Origin: JAOUFP01 sp947085825
Lineage (GTDB): Bacteria; Nitrospirota; Thermodesulfovibrionia; Thermodesulfovibrionales; UBA6898
Assembly (NCBI GenBank): GCA_947085825.1
Contig: CAMTXX010000097.1
Span: 1 to 17,714, forward strand
DNA: 17,714 nucleotides
Direction of reading: 5' to 3'
Both the position numbers and the translations under genes were made by a program. Shown here piece after piece: positions 1-6,227 of this stretch. The notes beneath the pieces are model-generated. The model was not told the DNA's origin. It did no database searches and worked only from the letters and a program-made list of their open reading frames with translations. The first letter of the stretch is position 1; every line of letters begins with the position of its first letter.

Positions 1-1
1 A

Positions 2-91
2 CTCGGACTATCATCCGCTGAAATGGCACGTCATCTGGGAGTGGCGGCGTCCAGTATCTCGCGCTTGATCGAGAGGATGGAGGGTAAGTGA
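2..91 (+). CDS. C-terminal tail of a probable REP-associated (RAYT-like) transposase, 5'-truncated by the window edge
   Basis: An open frame enters from the left edge and ends at TGA 89-91. Its 29 residues begin LGLSSAEMARHLGVAASS and end RLIERMEGK. The pattern SSAEMARHLGV followed by SSISRLIER is a helix-turn-helix. This DnaA-like HTH tail is common at the C-terminus of Y1/IS200-like REP-associated tyrosine transposases, although DnaA-type or small regulator tails look alike over so short a stretch. The last 24 codons are duplicated at 140-213 by the tandem repeat, and that copy has no start codon. The catalytic HUH and Tyr motifs lie outside the window, so the family call is inference. It fits the abundance of small palindromic repeats downstream. 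Confidence 0.5.
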   Translation, partial: LGLSSAEMARHLGVAASSISRLIERMEGK

Positions 92-261
92 TGATCAGAC
101 AAATTGCTCGTTGGGTATCAACGTCCCCTATAGTTCTCCCTGAAATGGCACGTCATCTGGGAGTGGCGGCGTCCAGTATCTCGCGCTTGATCGAGAGGAT
201 GGAGGGTAAGTGATGATCAGACAAATTGCTCGTTGGGTATCAACGTCCCCTATAGTTCTCC
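18..261. repeat. Perfect 122-bp direct tandem duplication (two copies)
   Basis: Bases 18-139 are repeated without mismatch at 140-261, and identity breaks at 17 versus 139 and at 141 versus 263. The unit holds the last 24 codons of the transposase tail, its stop, and about 48 bases after it. The second copy runs to within 20 bases of the next gene's ATG (281), so it supplies that gene's immediate upstream DNA. Perfect identity means either a very recent duplication or an assembly artefact near a contig end. Confidence 0.95.
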
Positions 262-280
262 CCGTGGAGACAATAAAGCG

Positions 281-1606
281 ATGACAGGCAATAGCTTGTA
301 CGGAGAAGGAACTCCTGAAATATTAAGTAAAAAAACCGCTTTCGGCGGCGGGCTCTTGACGGCCGTTGCCGGGCTGGCCGGAAAGTATACGCGTTTGTCA
401 TATTACACAGGAAGTCCGAAAAGACTGGCTGCGGGGCTGATGGCGCTGCTTTTTCTCATATCAGTTATCAGCGTATTTGCCCTTGTCGTATTCCACGAAA
501 TTTTCAATTTTACGAGCAGCAACAGCGCCATCTATGTCCTGAAAAAAGATGGCGCTATAGAGCTTCGGCGGGACCTGCTCGTTGAAGAAAGCGAGCATCT
601 GCTGTTTATGATCAACGTGAACTGCATATTTGATTATTACATGCGCGCCCTGGCCGTGGTCAGGAACAGGCCGACATTGGAGCTGACCTGGGACGAAGAC
701 GAAGGTACCGGCGACATCAAGCAGTACCGGCCTGACGGGACCATGCTTACGCTGACCCTTTCGAGATTCCGGGAGGAGGGCCTTAAGGCGAAGGGCGTCT
801 TCATCGGCGGAGACCTGCCTTATGGCGATGTCTCGCGTTCCCTTGTACGTAATACGAGCGGTTTTGCCTATTATGACGGCAAGAGATGGAACCATATCTG
901 GTGCGCGTTGAATGAGGGCTTCAAGATTTACGGGACAGAGCGCACGATCATGCCGGCTATGTGGAAATACGAAGGAAGCCGGGTGCGGCGAAATACGCGG
1001 GACATGGTGATTATCGAGAGCATCCATGAGACTGACGAAGGCGGCGGCGTGCGCTTCAGGATGCTCCGGCGCGTCGTGTTCAGGGCGCAGGATGACTACT
1101 TTGTTTTGCTGACGAGGTTCATAAACATCAGCCCGTTTTTGTTGATATACGGCTATTCGGCAGGAGATGAGCCGTGGGTCGGGCATTACTACGGGATGTC
1201 AGGGGGAGATGTGGGCTGGGTCGAAGGCGGTCTTATTGAGACCGAGCAGTTCATATCCCCCACCGGGAACAGATACGCGGGGTTTTGGGATGTAGGCAAT
1301 AAGGCGGCGGGTGAAGAACAGGTCTATTCCGGTTATGCCAATTTCGTGGAATGGATTACGCCGCTGCCGAACCAGGTGTTTTTTTCAAACACGCTGGAGC
1401 GCTGCTGTTCGGAGCAGACGCCGCTTTCGAGCATGGACAACAGGGTGATAAACATCATGTGGCTCGAACAGGCCTTGTCCCCCGGACAAAGCAGGGACTA
1501 TATCCTTGCCTTCGGCAAGGCGACCTTTGACCATGCTTCACAGTCTCTTAAAAAGCCCGAGGTGGTCCTCGACGAATCTCTGAAAAAGGAGACCCTTACA
1601 GATTGA
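281..1606 (+). CDS. Membrane-anchored protein of unknown family with a large extracytoplasmic domain
   Basis: A 441-residue protein that I do not recognise. Residues 1-49 are short, basic and probably cytoplasmic (KYTR, SPKR). Residues 50-72 form one strong transmembrane helix followed by HEIFNF. The remaining ~370 residues are rich in Tyr, Trp and Gly with alternating hydrophobics, suggesting a mostly beta extracytoplasmic domain. No catalytic motif stands out; a CC pair occurs near residue 375. The frame is open upstream to a TTG at 233, but that TTG lies inside the 122-bp duplication. ATG 281, preceded by TGGAGA about 10 bases upstream, is the better start. It precedes ccsA by 262 bases, but it is not ResB: that family has several membrane helices, including C-terminal ones. 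Confidence 0.75.
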   Translation: MTGNSLYGEGTPEILSKKTAFGGGLLTAVAGLAGKYTRLSYYTGSPKRLAAGLMALLFLISVISVFALVVFHEIFNFTSSNSAIYVLKKDGAIELRRDLLVEESEHLLFMINVNCIFDYYMRALAVVRNRPTLELTWDEDEGTGDIKQYRPDGTMLTLTLSRFREEGLKAKGVFIGGDLPYGDVSRSLVRNTSGFAYYDGKRWNHIWCALNEGFKIYGTERTIMPAMWKYEGSRVRRNTRDMVIIESIHETDEGGGVRFRMLRRVVFRAQDDYFVLLTRFINISPFLLIYGYSAGDEPWVGHYYGMSGGDVGWVEGGLIETEQFISPTGNRYAGFWDVGNKAAGEEQVYSGYANFVEWITPLPNQVFFSNTLERCCSEQTPLSSMDNRVINIMWLEQALSPGQSRDYILAFGKATFDHASQSLKKPEVVLDESLKKETLTD

Positions 1607-1607
1607 C

Positions 1608-1643
1608 AGGGTCAAGGGTTTAATTCCCCATCACCCATTACCC
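1608..1643. repeat. Short convergent heptamer (STRR-like) array
   Basis: Directly after the stop of the preceding gene come two 7-bp units (AGGGTCA, AGGGTTT), a 6-base spacer (AATTCC), then two units of opposite sense (CCATCAC, CCATTAC) and CC. The 7-base phase and the G-rich to C-rich switch match the larger arrays at 2697, 7601 and 10222. It could form a weak hairpin after the gene. It is the least certain of the four arrays because it is short. Confidence 0.5.
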
Positions 1644-1760
1644 TGCAGTGTTTATCTGCGGCCAAATGCTTTTTTAGGATGAAATAGAATTTGCCAAATA
1701 AGGAGATATTGTTTATTATAAATCTGATAAATGGCAGTTAAACCACAGCCAACAGCAGTG

Positions 1761-1782
1761 AATCCCGAAAGCTTTCGGGATT
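1761..1782. repeat. Dispersed perfect palindrome, core CCCGAAAGCTTTCGGG
   Basis: A 22-bp perfect palindrome: the 16-bp core CCCGAAAGCTTTCGGG with AAT on the left and ATT on the right. The same core recurs at 9507-9526, 15798-15815 and 15862-15885. The rest of the 1644-1868 gap contains no gene, only further GC-rich repeat-like sequence (CGCTTTAAGCG) before the ccsA ribosome site. It may act as a hairpin between two transcription units. Confidence 0.85.
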
Positions 1783-1868
1783 CAGGCAGCGCTTTAAGCG
1801 GAAACGCAGCCAACCGCAGGCGCTTCCAAGCGAGAAATTAAGCTATAACGAGTACGGAGGCGATACTT

Positions 1869-2693
1869 ATGAATATGGAATTGGGCTTCTTTTGGCTTGC
1901 AGTCGTCTTTTATGGTTTGAGTTCATTCAGCTATATCTTCGGCCTGATTGCAGGGAAGGAAAAGCTTTTCTCTGCGGGTCTTGCGCTCGGGTCCGTCGGC
2001 CTTATCGGCAATACCGCTGCAGTGGCGCTGCGCTGGGTCGAGGGCGGAGTTCTGCCCTTTATTGATATATCCGAATCCATTGCATCCGGCGTTTTGGTCG
2101 CCATGATCATGTTTCTGGTTCTGCAGCTCTCCTCAAAGCGGATTAAGGCGCTTGGAGTTCTTGTCATGCCTGTGCTCTTCATCCTGCTCGGCTGGGCCGG
2201 CACTTTAATGAAGGAGATCAGCGGCCAGCTTCCTGCGCCTCTCCAGAGTTACTGGCTCTGGGTCCATATTATCGGAGCTTCCGTAGGCTTCGGTTCCGTG
2301 TTGGTTGCGGCAGGCGGGGGGTTTGTTTATCTGCTCAAGGAAAAATATCAGGGCGGATTATATGACAGGCTGCCGGAGCTGCCTGCGTTGGATAATCTCG
2401 GCTACCGGTTTGTGACCGGCGGCTTCATCATGCTGGGTCTGATGCTCATCTCAGGCGCCTTCTGGTCAAACCAGGTAAAGGGCAGCTACTGGAATTGGGA
2501 CCCTGTGGAGGTCTGGTCGCTTATTGCCTGGCTTGTCTACGGCATATATCTTCATTTGCGCATTACGTTTGGCTGGCGCGGCAAGCGGCTTGCCTGGTAC
2601 TCGCTGTTTGCGGTTGCCGTCATGATAGTCAGCTATTGGGGCATACCTTTTGTTACCGAGACATTTCATTCCGGGTTCAGGATAGAACATTGA
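1869..2693 (+). CDS. ccsA: Cytochrome c assembly protein, CcsA/ResC (CcsB) type, haem handling
   Basis: System II cytochrome c maturation protein. It works with a ResB/Ccs1 partner to deliver haem across the cytoplasmic membrane and present it to apocytochromes. The 274 residues are almost all membrane helices. The tryptophan-rich WWD signature occupies about 199-217 (YWNWDPVEVWSL), followed by the typical IYLHLR (H229). H133 (WVHIIGASVG) and H267 (ETFHSGF, equivalent to the GLHSY end of the family) are the other expected haem-ligand histidines. The length is normal for the short CcsA form without ResB fusion. A good ribosome site, ACGGAGG, ends 8 bases before ATG 1869. No ResB gene is present in the window. 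Confidence 0.92.
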   Translation: MNMELGFFWLAVVFYGLSSFSYIFGLIAGKEKLFSAGLALGSVGLIGNTAAVALRWVEGGVLPFIDISESIASGVLVAMIMFLVLQLSSKRIKALGVLVMPVLFILLGWAGTLMKEISGQLPAPLQSYWLWVHIIGASVGFGSVLVAAGGGFVYLLKEKYQGGLYDRLPELPALDNLGYRFVTGGFIMLGLMLISGAFWSNQVKGSYWNWDPVEVWSLIAWLVYGIYLHLRITFGWRGKRLAWYSLFAVAVMIVSYWGIPFVTETFHSGFRIEH

Positions 2694-2696
2694 AAA

Positions 2697-2759
2697 CAGC
2701 AATCAGCCGTCAGCGATCAGCCGTCAGCAATTAACTGAATGCTGATGGCTGAATGCTCA
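2697..2759. repeat. Convergent heptamer array overlapping the 5' end of a radical SAM gene
   Basis: Five consecutive 7-bp units (CAGCAAT, CAGCCGT, CAGCGAT, CAGCCGT, CAGCAAT) are followed by TAACTGA and three units of opposite sense (ATGCTGA, TGGCTGA, ATGCTCA). The halves can pair: 2717-2728 with 2741-2752 form a 12-bp stem with one G-T pair and a 12-base loop. The hairpin therefore ends one base before the upstream ATG candidate (2753) and about 10 bases before ATG 2762, where a ribosome site would normally be. Confidence 0.85.
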
Positions 2760-2761
2760 AT

Positions 2762-4069
2762 ATGAAAATCTGTCTGATTAAACCGCCCATGCCGTTTGGC
2801 TGGACGCCTGTTGCTCCCCCTGTCCTTGAATACCTCGGGGCCCTGACAAAGCAGGCGATGCCGGAGGCGGAGCTGCACCTTATTGACGGGAGCGCTACCC
2901 CGGTTATTCCTGAAAATCTCGACTTCGACCTTGTCGGCATCAGTTGTCTCACGGCGACGGCAGTGCCAGGATACCGGATCGCGGACGGGTTTCGAAAGAA
3001 AGGCGTTCGCGTTGTCATCGGCGGATTGCATGCCTCAGCCCTTCCCCTTGAAGCAAAACAGCACGCTGACGCGGTAGTTGTCGGTGAGGCGGAGTCTGTG
3101 TGGCCCGAGGTGCTGAGGGATGCCAAAAACAACAGTCTGAAACCGTTTTATTACGGCGAACAGCTCCCCCTTGATAATCTCCCGACCCCGCTCTACGGAC
3201 ATCTGAAGGGCAAGTATCGTTTCCGGGGCGTCTTCACCTCGCGGGGCTGTCCCTTTAACTGCTCCTTCTGTTCCGTGAAACAATTTTTCGGCGCAAAGAT
3301 ACGCCAAAGGCCGATTGCGGACGTGGTCAGGGATGTGGAGGCCATTCCCGACAAGATTTACATGAACGGGGATGAGAATGTCTGGGCAGGGAATGCGGAG
3401 CGGGTCATAGAACTCTTCACTGCCCTGAAAGACACGAAGAAGAAATGGCTCGGGTTTGGGAGCCTCGGCGCAGTGCAGTCTCCGGCAGGAGACAGACTGC
3501 TCAAGGCAGCGCGTGAGAGCGGCCTCATCACCCTCTGGGTAGGCTGGGAGGCGGTCAGCGACGAGGCGCTCAGGGTCTACCAGGCGCAGGCGAAGCTCGG
3601 GAAGGACCGTGAGGAAGCGATCAGGAAGATCAAGGACAACGGCATTGATGTCTCGCTCTTTGTCATGCTCGGCGGCAGGGCTGACACGATGGACGATTTT
3701 GAAAGGCTTATCGAAGTTGCAGACAGGCTCGGCGTCAGCATCCATCCGGCGCTCCTCGTCCCCTATCCCTCGACAAGACTCTATGAGGAATACGAACCGT
3801 ACATCATGAAGGACAAGGGCTGGGAATACTATACCGGATCCTATGCGCTCTTTGAACACCCGCTGCCGGATATGACGCCTGAGGCAAGGGAACGGAAATT
3901 TTATGAGGTCTCGCTTGAATTGCTTAACCTCAAGAGGTTATTTAAACATCTGACGGAGATACCTCTCTCTGTTTTCCCCTCATCACATATGATATCGCTT
4001 ATGTCCCAGCTTCCTGTCAGGCACGGTATGAAAAAGGCCTATGAAGAATGGAAGGCTATGCATGACTGA
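2762..4069 (+). CDS. B12-binding domain radical SAM protein
   Basis: Cobalamin-binding-type radical SAM enzyme; substrate unknown. Numbered from ATG 2762, residues 1-~115 form the B12-binding-like Rossmann half, starting MKICLIKPP with GGLHASALP and VVVGEAE further on. The radical SAM barrel starts near 155 with SRGCPFNCSFC: Cys163, Cys167 and Cys170 (CX3CX2C) should hold the 4Fe-4S cluster that cleaves SAM. The classical DxHxxG cobalamin motif is not evident, which is usual in this class. An ATG three codons earlier (2753) is itself a unit of the heptamer repeat, so 2762 is preferred; neither has a clear Shine-Dalgarno. It overlaps the next gene by 8 bases (ATGACTGA), indicating translational coupling. 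Related proteins methylate or cyclise lipids, tetrapyrroles or antibiotics, but nothing here decides the substrate. Confidence 0.9.
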   Translation: MKICLIKPPMPFGWTPVAPPVLEYLGALTKQAMPEAELHLIDGSATPVIPENLDFDLVGISCLTATAVPGYRIADGFRKKGVRVVIGGLHASALPLEAKQHADAVVVGEAESVWPEVLRDAKNNSLKPFYYGEQLPLDNLPTPLYGHLKGKYRFRGVFTSRGCPFNCSFCSVKQFFGAKIRQRPIADVVRDVEAIPDKIYMNGDENVWAGNAERVIELFTALKDTKKKWLGFGSLGAVQSPAGDRLLKAARESGLITLWVGWEAVSDEALRVYQAQAKLGKDREEAIRKIKDNGIDVSLFVMLGGRADTMDDFERLIEVADRLGVSIHPALLVPYPSTRLYEEYEPYIMKDKGWEYYTGSYALFEHPLPDMTPEARERKFYEVSLELLNLKRLFKHLTEIPLSVFPSSHMISLMSQLPVRHGMKKAYEEWKAMHD

Positions 4070-4829
4070 CCGCAAAGGCAAGGATTGGGTTCAAACTTTT
4101 GGAACTGTTCTTATCGGCGTGGGTGTCAGCATGTGGATCATATACGCGGTCGGTCGCTACTTTCTGGGCTGGAACATCACTGACCGTGAGTTCCTGCCGT
4201 ATCATCTTGCGACGATCCTCCCCGGTATGATCTTGCGGTACCATCGTTTTTTCTTCGAATATCTCCCTCAACGGTTTTCCCGTGGCAAGTTTACTAAGGT
4301 GACCATAAGTAAATCCCCCTCACCCTCGCCCTCTCCCGCCAGGGGAGAGGGTTACACTGTTTCCCCTCCCTTGAGGGGAGGGGATAAAGGGGAGGGTGAT
4401 TTATGCGTCTTTACTAAGGACCGCGTTAGTAGGCCGCAGGCCCGGGACGACAGGGACCAGGTAACAGAAAATCGCTCGGCTTTTCTGAAGGCCCTGGTCG
4501 TGGTGAATAATTTTGTTCATGATCTTTCTACCGGTCTTTGGGTAAGCTCAATTGTTGTGATATATCTTCTCGATATGAAGACGCGGACTCCTGAGGGATT
4601 GCTTGTCTCCCCGGCGCTTCATGACGTGATGAGGACATTTTTCTGGCTTGGGATAGCGTCTATTGCCGTGATCCTTGCTACAGGAAGCGCCAGACTTCTC
4701 TATTACAGGACCGAAAGCGCCGGCGATGACAGGGAGATCAAGAAAAACCTCCTTATCGTAAAGCATGTCCTCTTCACCTTCGTCTTCATCGGCGGCACAT
4801 ACATAGCCTATATTTATGCTTTTTCATAA
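4062..4829 (+). CDS. Four-helix CopD-like integral membrane protein carrying an in-frame repeat insertion
   Basis: A 255-residue membrane protein with helices at about 11-34, 143-170, 189-216 and 229-252, plus a semi-hydrophobic stretch at 45-65. The C-terminal half (VVVNNFVHDLSTGLW, ATGSARLLYY, KHVLFTFVF) has the spacing of the CopD family and of four-helix b-haem proteins. H153 and H235 are candidate haem or metal ligands, and H48, H61 and H187 are further histidines. This is a weak, pattern-based assignment. Start 4062 was chosen over an in-frame ATG at 4041 because GGAAGG lies 6 bases upstream and the start overlaps the previous stop. Residues ~80-119 are a Ser/Pro/Gly-rich segment encoded by an inserted palindromic element (see 4290-4419). 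The insertion is a multiple of three and keeps the frame open. Confidence 0.75.
   Translation: MTDRKGKDWVQTFGTVLIGVGVSMWIIYAVGRYFLGWNITDREFLPYHLATILPGMILRYHRFFFEYLPQRFSRGKFTKVTISKSPSPSPSPARGEGYTVSPPLRGGDKGEGDLCVFTKDRVSRPQARDDRDQVTENRSAFLKALVVVNNFVHDLSTGLWVSSIVVIYLLDMKTRTPEGLLVSPALHDVMRTFFWLGIASIAVILATGSARLLYYRTESAGDDREIKKNLLIVKHVLFTFVFIGGTYIAYIYAFS
4290..4419. mobile_element. Palindromic repeat element inserted in frame, flanked by a 10-bp direct repeat
   Basis: TTTACTAAGG occurs at 4290-4299 and again at 4410-4419, exactly 120 bases (40 codons) apart, and the residues FTK are duplicated in the protein. Between them are two tight hairpins: stem CCCTCTCCC (4329-4337) with 4343-4351, and stem TCCCCTCCC (4362-4370) with 4376-4384. 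Outer arms near 4311-4325 and 4388-4403 are partly complementary. The flanking direct repeat looks like a target-site duplication, so this reads as a small non-autonomous element in the coding sequence. It recalls in-gene palindromic elements of Rickettsia, though no relationship is implied. Confidence 0.8.
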
Positions 4830-4842
4830 TAGAGAGGCGTAA

Positions 4843-6042
4843 ATGGCGAAACCGGATTCTGTTGCCTTAAAGCGCTATGACGAAGACGTAATTGAATTCG
4901 TTAAACAAGGGCTTGCTTCAGAAGATGAAAGACGTTTTAATGGTCTGGCGCTCCGGGCCTTTGAGCTTCAGTATCAATCTGATGAGGCGTACCGCGGATA
5001 CTGCAGGAAAAAAAATATATCACCTGAGAGTATAACCGCATGGCACGAAATACCCGCTGTTGCTTCGTTTGCATTTAAGAAGGCGCTCGAGGCGGCGTTC
5101 CCTGCCCGGAAGGCGGAAGAGTTCTATTTTGCAAGCGGAGTTGCGGAGCTTCGGAGGAAGAGGGGGCCTTTCTTCCCGGATAAGGATATGCGCGCGCTTT
5201 TGGCGCACGCCAACGGTCTTTTGGAAAAGGCCTATCTGTTTCCTGACATAGAGACGATAAAGATGCTCTTTATGGTCCCGACTCCGGTCATGGCGCCCGG
5301 GATGGTCATGGCAAGCGGCCTGGAAAGAATAAGGAGACGGTTCGGAACAGAGGACAGCCGGTTTTTAATCTCGTTCAGGGGACTTGATTTAAGAGCTCTG
5401 ATATCTGCGCTCCGGCAGGCCGAAAAGACCCGCCAACCTCTGGCCCTGCTCGGCGCTACCTGGGGATTTGACTATTTTTTTGATTCCTGCAAAAGAGAAG
5501 GAATCCGGTTTAGCCTTCCCGAGGGAAGCAGAATTCTCGACAGCGGCGGGTACACAGGAAGATATACGAAGTGCTCACCTGAAGAGTTCTTCGGGAAATG
5601 CAGGGAGATTTTCGGCATAGGAGAAGATTCATGTATTAATGCCCTTTGGTTGTGCGAGAGCAGCACTGTTTACTTTGACAATGTCCTGAGTAATTCTCTC
5701 TCAGGCGTCAAGCGGGACAGATATAAGAAGACTCCCCCCTGGAGCAGGGCTATTGTTGTCAGTCCTTCGGACTTCAGAAGACTGCCAAAAGGTGAGGTCG
5801 GGCTGCTCAGGCATTATGACCTGACCAATCGCGCGATGGCTATAGCTGTGCAGACCGGCAATATGGGATATGAGACAGAGGACGGCTTCGAGGTCATGGG
5901 GAAATGGAATCAGGATATTAATAATCCCGATATAGAGCGGCTGCCCCGGCATCCCGGCGGACGTGTTGTTTCTTCTGTGATGGATAAATTCCTTGCCTGG
6001 AAATTTTCAAAGATCGGCAGGATTTATTCCTCAATGAAATGA
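4843..6042 (+). CDS. LuxE-like acyl-protein synthetase paralogue with degraded adenylation motifs
   Basis: A 399-residue member of the LuxE (acyl-protein synthetase) family, which activates a carboxylic acid as its acyl-adenylate before transfer. It aligns almost without gaps to the paralogue at 6228-7436 (shared WHEIPAV/WQQIPAV, PPW, LPKG, HYDL.NR). Key positions have changed. The SGTT loop is SGVA (98-101). GMGE is WLCE (269-272). The TD of QTDN is TG (Gly339). The GR after it is GK (Lys354). D233 and the GGY at 235-237 remain. By analogy with ANL enzymes these substitutions would weaken ATP/adenylate binding, so it may be a non-catalytic partner. No cysteine lies beyond residue 271, unlike bioluminescence LuxE, which is acylated on a C-terminal Cys. 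Start ATG 4843 follows GAGAGG. It is 13 bases from the previous gene. Confidence 0.85.
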   Translation: MAKPDSVALKRYDEDVIEFVKQGLASEDERRFNGLALRAFELQYQSDEAYRGYCRKKNISPESITAWHEIPAVASFAFKKALEAAFPARKAEEFYFASGVAELRRKRGPFFPDKDMRALLAHANGLLEKAYLFPDIETIKMLFMVPTPVMAPGMVMASGLERIRRRFGTEDSRFLISFRGLDLRALISALRQAEKTRQPLALLGATWGFDYFFDSCKREGIRFSLPEGSRILDSGGYTGRYTKCSPEEFFGKCREIFGIGEDSCINALWLCESSTVYFDNVLSNSLSGVKRDRYKKTPPWSRAIVVSPSDFRRLPKGEVGLLRHYDLTNRAMAIAVQTGNMGYETEDGFEVMGKWNQDINNPDIERLPRHPGGRVVSSVMDKFLAWKFSKIGRIYSSMK

Positions 6043-6053
6043 TAAAATAAAGA

Positions 6054-6198
6054 GTAACTACTCAGGTCTATAGGCTGTAGTCTTTTAGACTGTTAGCAAC
6101 AACAAAACATGAGATATGAGACGTGCCGGGCCCAGCACATGCTCCGTCTTTTGCCTAACAGCCTACAGACTAAAGGGCTAAGCAACCTGACTAGTTAC
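6054..6198. mobile_element. MITE-like element with 14-bp terminal inverted repeats (GTAAC family)
   Basis: Left end GTAACTACTCAGGT (6054-6067) and right end ACCTGACTAGTTAC (6185-6198) are inverted copies with one mismatch. Inside, GGCTGTAGTC-like and AACAGCCTACAG-like segments extend the dyad imperfectly. The element is 145 bases with no coding capacity and fills most of the 185-base gap between the two luxE-like genes. The element at 15715-15919 begins with a similar GTAACCATTCAG, so the two belong to one family. Confidence 0.75.
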
Positions 6199-6227
6199 AA
6201 ATATTAGTGCGATAAAGGATTTATAAA

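Noticed and set aside
233..280. TTG start for the first gene
   Set aside because: Those codons lie within the duplicated transposase tail region; ATG 281 has a better ribosome site.
461..1186. Long antisense ORF (241 codons) opposite the first gene
   Set aside because: Product is His/Arg/Pro-rich without family signatures, and the + strand frame has a membrane helix, ribosome site and full-length coherence.
281..1606. ResB/Ccs1 partner of CcsA
   Set aside because: Only one N-terminal membrane helix; ResB has several, including a C-terminal one, and its motifs are absent.
3035..3859. Antisense ORF (274 codons) opposite the first radical SAM gene
   Set aside because: Shadow of a clearly identified gene; no recognisable motifs and no ribosome site.
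4041..4061. Upstream ATG start (4041) for the CopD-like gene
   Set aside because: It would extend 29 bases into the preceding gene; ATG 4062 has a ribosome site and the usual stop/start overlap.
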